A stretch of 9,628 bases of DNA from an uncultured Muribaculaceae bacterium. Its GTDB lineage: Bacteria; Bacteroidota; Bacteroidia; Bacteroidales; Muribaculaceae. Within the stretch, counting starts at the first letter, position 1, and each line of letters starts with the position of its first letter. The position numbers were made by a program, and so were the translations under genes. Below the pieces are notes generated by a model. It worked only from the letters and a program-made list of their open reading frames with translations. It was not told the DNA's origin and ran no database searches. Positions 7,337 through 9,628 of this stretch are shown one piece after another. The stretch is from contig CAJUDL010000076.1 of the NCBI GenBank assembly GCA_910585285.1, forward strand, positions 1 to 9,628, read 5' to 3'.

Positions 7337-8570
7337 CTTCGTCCTTCTTGTTCTGGCTCTTAACCTTCTCTATCTCTTTCTGGATTGCAGGTGTAAGATC
7401 CCGGCAATGTTTATGACACGCCATCTCGCGGGAATACATGCGGGCAATGCAGTAGTTAACATGATCGCATCCGCAACGATGGTTCTCCTCTTCGCGCATA
7501 CGGTTCACGAAGTCCGGCTCATTGAGCAACGCCCTACCCATCTGTATGAAGTCGAAGCCCTCTTCGTCAAGCACCTTGTCGGCACCTTCACGACTTACGA
7601 CACCTCCGACATAAACTAATGGCAGACTAAGCGCCTCGCGGAAACAACGGGCATCCTCAAGGAAATACAACTCTTTGAACGGCACCTTGGGTATCATGTA
7701 TTTACCTACCATGCGCACGCCATATTTCAGCCACAACTGCTTCATATAATGAGTCATGGAATAAATCGGCATCTGACCGCGCATCACGTACATCGGGGCT
7801 TTGCTGACGAAACCGCCCGACAGCACGATACCGTGCACACCGCAACGCTCTATTTCGCGGGCAACCGTAAGGCAGTCGTCAATCTCCAGACCACCCTTAA
7901 AGCCGTCGCGCATATTGGTCTTGACCAATACTCCCATATCTGAGCCGGCAGCCTTCATCACCTCTTCGAGACACATGCGCATGAACGTCATGCGGTTGTC
8001 GAGGCTTCCACCGAATTCATCGCGGCGGCGGTTGGTATATGGCGACAGGAACTGCGAGATAAGGTAACCATGTCCGGCGTGAACCTCCACGCAATCGAAA
8101 CCGGCATCGCGCGCTGTCTTCACGGCTGTACCGAAATCGAGAGCCATCTGTTTCAGCTCATCCTTCCGCAAACCGCGGCAGAATGTGGGAGAATAGAGAT
8201 TGAAACCGGTGGATGCTCCCACAGGCGTGCAACCTGCCGTAGAGCGGTGGGTCATGTTGCCACAGTGACCTATCTGTATCGAAGCCTTAGCACCGGCGGC
8301 ATGTATACCGTCGGTGATTTCACGCAAAGGAGCCACAATCTCGGGACGCAACCACAGCTGCGTCTTGAAAGAGAGCGCCGAATGATTGATACCCGCATAG
8401 GCAAGCGTAGTCATACCCACGCCTCCGCAAGCCACGGATATATGATAATCGCGAAGCATCTCCGTGGGACCGTTGTCGCGCCCCATTCCTTCGAAAGCAG
8501 CCGAACGGATAGTGCGGTTGCGCAACTCCACGGGACCAATCTTCGCCGATGTAAACAGTTTCTTATCCAT
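7323..8570 (-). CDS. Old Yellow Enzyme-family NADH:flavin oxidoreductase, candidate steroid delta-4/5-beta-reductase
   Basis: A 415-residue single-domain FMN TIM barrel. Family marks are ELRNRTIRSAA near the N-terminus, IQIGHCG (98-104), the HAGHGYLISQFLSPYTNRR region (164-182) with active-site Y169, DEFGGSLDNR (184-193), and the FMN-phosphate segments VGGV (321-324) and GRALL (345-349). A C-terminal cysteine cluster (C366, C368, C374, C385, C389) is where relatives such as 2,4-dienoyl-CoA reductase and BaiCD bind a 4Fe-4S cluster. The C-terminal FAD/NADH domain of those larger relatives is absent. The gene lies 33 bases after the 5-alpha-reductase gene and 16 before an SDR. An OYE-family enzyme beside a 5-alpha-reductase and an SDR matches the 5BR of reported isoallo-bile-acid clusters, where it interconverts 5-beta 3-oxo and delta-4-3-oxo steroids. 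Another enone substrate remains possible. Confidence 0.92.
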   Translation of the reverse strand: MDKKLFTSAKIGPVELRNRTIRSAAFEGMGRDNGPTEMLRDYHISVACGGVGMTTLAYAGINHSALSFKTQLWLRPEIVAPLREITDGIHAAGAKASIQIGHCGNMTHRSTAGCTPVGASTGFNLYSPTFCRGLRKDELKQMALDFGTAVKTARDAGFDCVEVHAGHGYLISQFLSPYTNRRRDEFGGSLDNRMTFMRMCLEEVMKAAGSDMGVLVKTNMRDGFKGGLEIDDCLTVAREIERCGVHGIVLSGGFVSKAPMYVMRGQMPIYSMTHYMKQLWLKYGVRMVGKYMIPKVPFKELYFLEDARCFREALSLPLVYVGGVVSREGADKVLDEEGFDFIQMGRALLNEPDFVNRMREEENHRCGCDHVNYCIARMYSREMACHKHCRDLTPAIQKEIEKVKSQNKKDEGVNN

Positions 8571-8574
8571 TGCA

Positions 8575-8602
8575 ATTAAACATTACATATTTAACTTTCC
8601 AC
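8575..8602 (-). repeat. Four degenerate heptamers in the 5-alpha-reductase/OYE spacer
   Basis: Plus-strand units are ATTAAAC (8575-8581), ATTACAT (8582-8588), ATTTAAC (8589-8595) and TTTCCAC (8596-8602). The first three share most positions; the fourth is decayed. They fill nearly all of the 33-base gap between the 5-alpha-reductase stop and the OYE start, leaving no room for a promoter. Translation of the OYE gene must therefore use an A/T-rich leader without a Shine-Dalgarno sequence. Confidence 0.55.
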
Positions 8603-8603
8603 A

Positions 8604-9389
8604 TCAATAAAGAAATGGAAGTATATATTTTCTTTTGAGCTGGCGGTACTCATCGCCAAATTCCTCCTCATAACGGGCATGAAGCTTACGGGCACGTGGT
8701 GCCAGATTCGCGAAAGTCCATACGGCGAAAGCCAATCCGCCGACGCTCCAGGTGAGTATCGCGTAACCTGTCCACTCCACAAACTCTCCGAAATAATTCG
8801 CAGAAGTGACATATCGATAAAAACCGCCACGCGGTATATAATGGCGCGTATCGCCCGGTTTGCGGAGATTGCGGATGATATGGTCGGAATGCCAGTTGAT
8901 AGCCATACCCGCGAAGAAGATCACAGTGCCAAGAATGAAGAGCGGACTCCACAGCCACGACACCGGATACATATCCTGCGGTGACACATAGAATAGCCAG
9001 CCACCGATCATATAGGAATTTACAAGATTGAATATGATGCCCATTGCCACGATTGCGAGTGGCATACGGCTTTTCCCCTTTATTTTGAAAGGGAAAATGA
9101 ACGATCTTTGGAAATAATGGAAGAGGAAGAATATCGCCATCACCATCGGCGCCGGTTCCCAACCTCGCGGACTCAGCAGCCAGAACAGCAACATCGCGAA
9201 AAACACCGGAGACTCCATCAGCACCCATCCGAGACGGTTGCCCACCGACGGACCCCACTTCTTGCTATACATCATCCCGTATCCAGCCGACACCCGTTGC
9301 AAGGCGACAAAAACCACCACCGCCAGCACCAGCATCGTCCCCACCACGGTATAATAAAAATCTGGAGCAAAGAAATTCAGATCAGACAT
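8604..9389 (-). CDS. Membrane steroid 5-alpha-reductase homologue (3-oxo-5-alpha-steroid 4-dehydrogenase family)
   Basis: 261 residues, close to the roughly 255-260 of mammalian SRD5A enzymes, with six or seven hydrophobic segments (about 12-30, 53-72, 80-100, 109-135, 148-165, 204-228). Compared from memory with human SRD5A2, the signature residues are all present: E59 (human E57), Y92 in HYFQRSF (Y91), N165 and D169 in INWHSD (N160, D164), R176 in RKPG (R171), and N198 and E202 in TSANYFGE (N193, E197). R232 probably equals human R227. The IPRGGFYRYV and VEWTGYAILTWS blocks and the ILPF ending are characteristic. The family reduces the C4-C5 double bond of 3-oxo-delta-4 steroids with NADPH, giving 5-alpha (allo) products, inside the membrane. 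It is the first gene of the cluster, about 68 bases from a promoter, and is followed by OYE-type and SDR genes, which supports a steroid or bile-acid role. It is annotated by some pipelines as DUF1295. Confidence 0.93.
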   Translation of the reverse strand: MSDLNFFAPDFYYTVVGTMLVLAVVVFVALQRVSAGYGMMYSKKWGPSVGNRLGWVLMESPVFFAMLLFWLLSPRGWEPAPMVMAIFFLFHYFQRSFIFPFKIKGKSRMPLAIVAMGIIFNLVNSYMIGGWLFYVSPQDMYPVSWLWSPLFILGTVIFFAGMAINWHSDHIIRNLRKPGDTRHYIPRGGFYRYVTSANYFGEFVEWTGYAILTWSVGGLAFAVWTFANLAPRARKLHARYEEEFGDEYRQLKRKYILPFLY

Positions 9390-9456
9390 AGGTTATGAAT
9401 AATTTAGATTCGCCGACACCAACATGCCTACGAAAATTGAATAAACAATCAACAGA

Positions 9457-9488
9457 CAAAAATAGCTTAAAACTTTCAAACGAGCAAA
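9457..9488 (-). promoter_or_regulatory. Housekeeping-sigma promoter of the five-gene cluster
   Basis: On the minus strand the -33 element TTTG lies at 9488-9485. After exactly 20 bases comes TATTTTTG at 9464-9457, a full match to the Bacteroidota -7 consensus TAnnTTTG. Transcription should start near 9450, giving a leader of roughly 60 bases before the 5-alpha-reductase ATG at 9389. This is the only well-formed promoter I found for the cluster; the internal spacers show none, which supports a single transcript. Confidence 0.7.
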
Positions 9489-9536
9489 CGAATTTGGCTA
9501 AATTGGGTAAAATTTGGATGAATATGGACGATAAAA

Positions 9537-9567
9537 TTTGCAATATAAAAAATTATGTATAACTTTG
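9537..9567 (+). promoter_or_regulatory. Promoter of the tRNA-Pro gene
   Basis: On the plus strand TTTG at 9537-9540 is followed after 19 bases by TAACTTTG at 9560-9567, a full match to the Bacteroidota TTTG/TAnnTTTG promoter. The predicted start of transcription, near 9574, is only a few bases before the tRNA, as expected for a stable-RNA promoter with a very short leader. Confidence 0.78.
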
Positions 9568-9577
9568 TAGAAATTTT

Positions 9578-9628
9578 CGGGGCGTAGCGCAGTCCGGTTA
9601 GCGCACCTGCTTTGGGAGCAGGGGGTCG
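9578..9628 (+). tRNA. tRNA-Pro (anticodon UGG), 3' part beyond window
   Basis: The cloverleaf can be followed to the edge: acceptor arm CGGGGCG (9578-9584), D-stem GCGC (9587-9590) paired with GCGC (9601-9604), anticodon stem CCTGC (9606-9610) with GCAGG (9618-9622), and loop TTTGGGA (9611-9617). The loop places the anticodon TGG at 9613-9615, reading proline CCN codons. The T arm and the acceptor 3' strand lie outside the window. The start with C is normal for tRNA-Pro. Confidence 0.95.

Larger units (their letters stand above)
9390..9577. other. Divergent intergenic region between the steroid cluster and tRNA-Pro
   Basis: About 190 A/T-rich bases without a credible gene. It carries two outward-facing Bacteroidota promoters, one for the minus-strand cluster and one for the tRNA, listed separately. 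Their -33 elements are about 48 bases apart. I see no clear inverted repeat for a dedicated regulator between them. Confidence 0.6.

Noticed and set aside
7323..8570. Reading the OYE-type gene as a 2,4-dienoyl-CoA reductase
   Set aside because: The C-terminal FAD/NADH-binding domain of that enzyme is absent, the length is 415 rather than about 670 residues, and the neighbours point to steroids rather than fatty-acid oxidation.
8070..8579. Plus-strand open frame of 169 codons
   Set aside because: Antisense to the N-terminal half of the OYE-type gene, which has unmistakable FMN-barrel motifs on the other strand.
8604..9389. Reading the membrane gene as an isoprenylcysteine or phospholipid methyltransferase
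   Set aside because: The superfamily is related, but the INWHSD, IPRGG and ANYFGE blocks and the Glu-Tyr pair are specific to 5-alpha-reductases.
9578..9628. tRNA-Pro as an integration site for a mobile element
   Set aside because: No integrase, direct repeat of the tRNA end or other mobile gene is visible; the tRNA 3' end, where an att site would lie, is outside the window.

Overview
The window looks like chromosomal DNA of a gut-type member of the order Bacteroidales (phylum Bacteroidota), possibly Muribaculaceae or a relative. The signs are Bacteroidota-style promoters (TTTG, 19-20 bases, TAnnTTTG), start codons without Shine-Dalgarno sequences but with A/T-rich leaders, a secreted plant-polysaccharide enzyme, a periplasmic tricorn-type peptidase, and gene products resembling those of gut Bacteroides and Parabacteroides. 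The family-level placement is a guess. All six protein genes lie on the minus strand. A tRNA-Pro(UGG) gene begins on the plus strand and is cut by the right edge.

Reading in the direction of transcription (right to left), the first unit is a tight five-gene cluster behind one recognisable promoter (9457-9488). It encodes a membrane steroid 5-alpha-reductase homologue (8604-9389), an Old Yellow Enzyme-type NADH:flavin oxidoreductase (7323-8570), two different short-chain dehydrogenases (6497-7306 and 5598-6392) and a secreted tricorn-like S41 peptidase of 1083 residues (2328-5579). A hairpin at 2267-2296 closes the unit. Spacers between its genes are 33, 16, 104 and 18 bases, and each carries a degenerate seven-base periodicity. 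After the hairpin comes a separate gene (1-2158, running off the left edge) for a secreted bimodular glycosidase: an N-terminal GH105/GH88 domain joined to a DUF2264 domain.

The main result is the first four genes of the cluster. A 5-alpha-reductase, an OYE-family reductase and an SDR next to one another is the gene set reported in gut Bacteroidales for turning 3-oxo bile acids into isoallo-bile acids (5AR, 5BR and 3-beta-HSDH). The inferred route is 5-beta 3-oxo steroid to delta-4-3-oxo steroid (OYE enzyme), then to 5-alpha 3-oxo steroid (5-alpha-reductase), then to 3-beta-hydroxy-5-alpha steroid (SDR). This locus adds a second SDR and a tricorn peptidase, neither of which I remember as part of the described set. 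Functional assignments rest on motifs and gene order read by eye; no database search was run.
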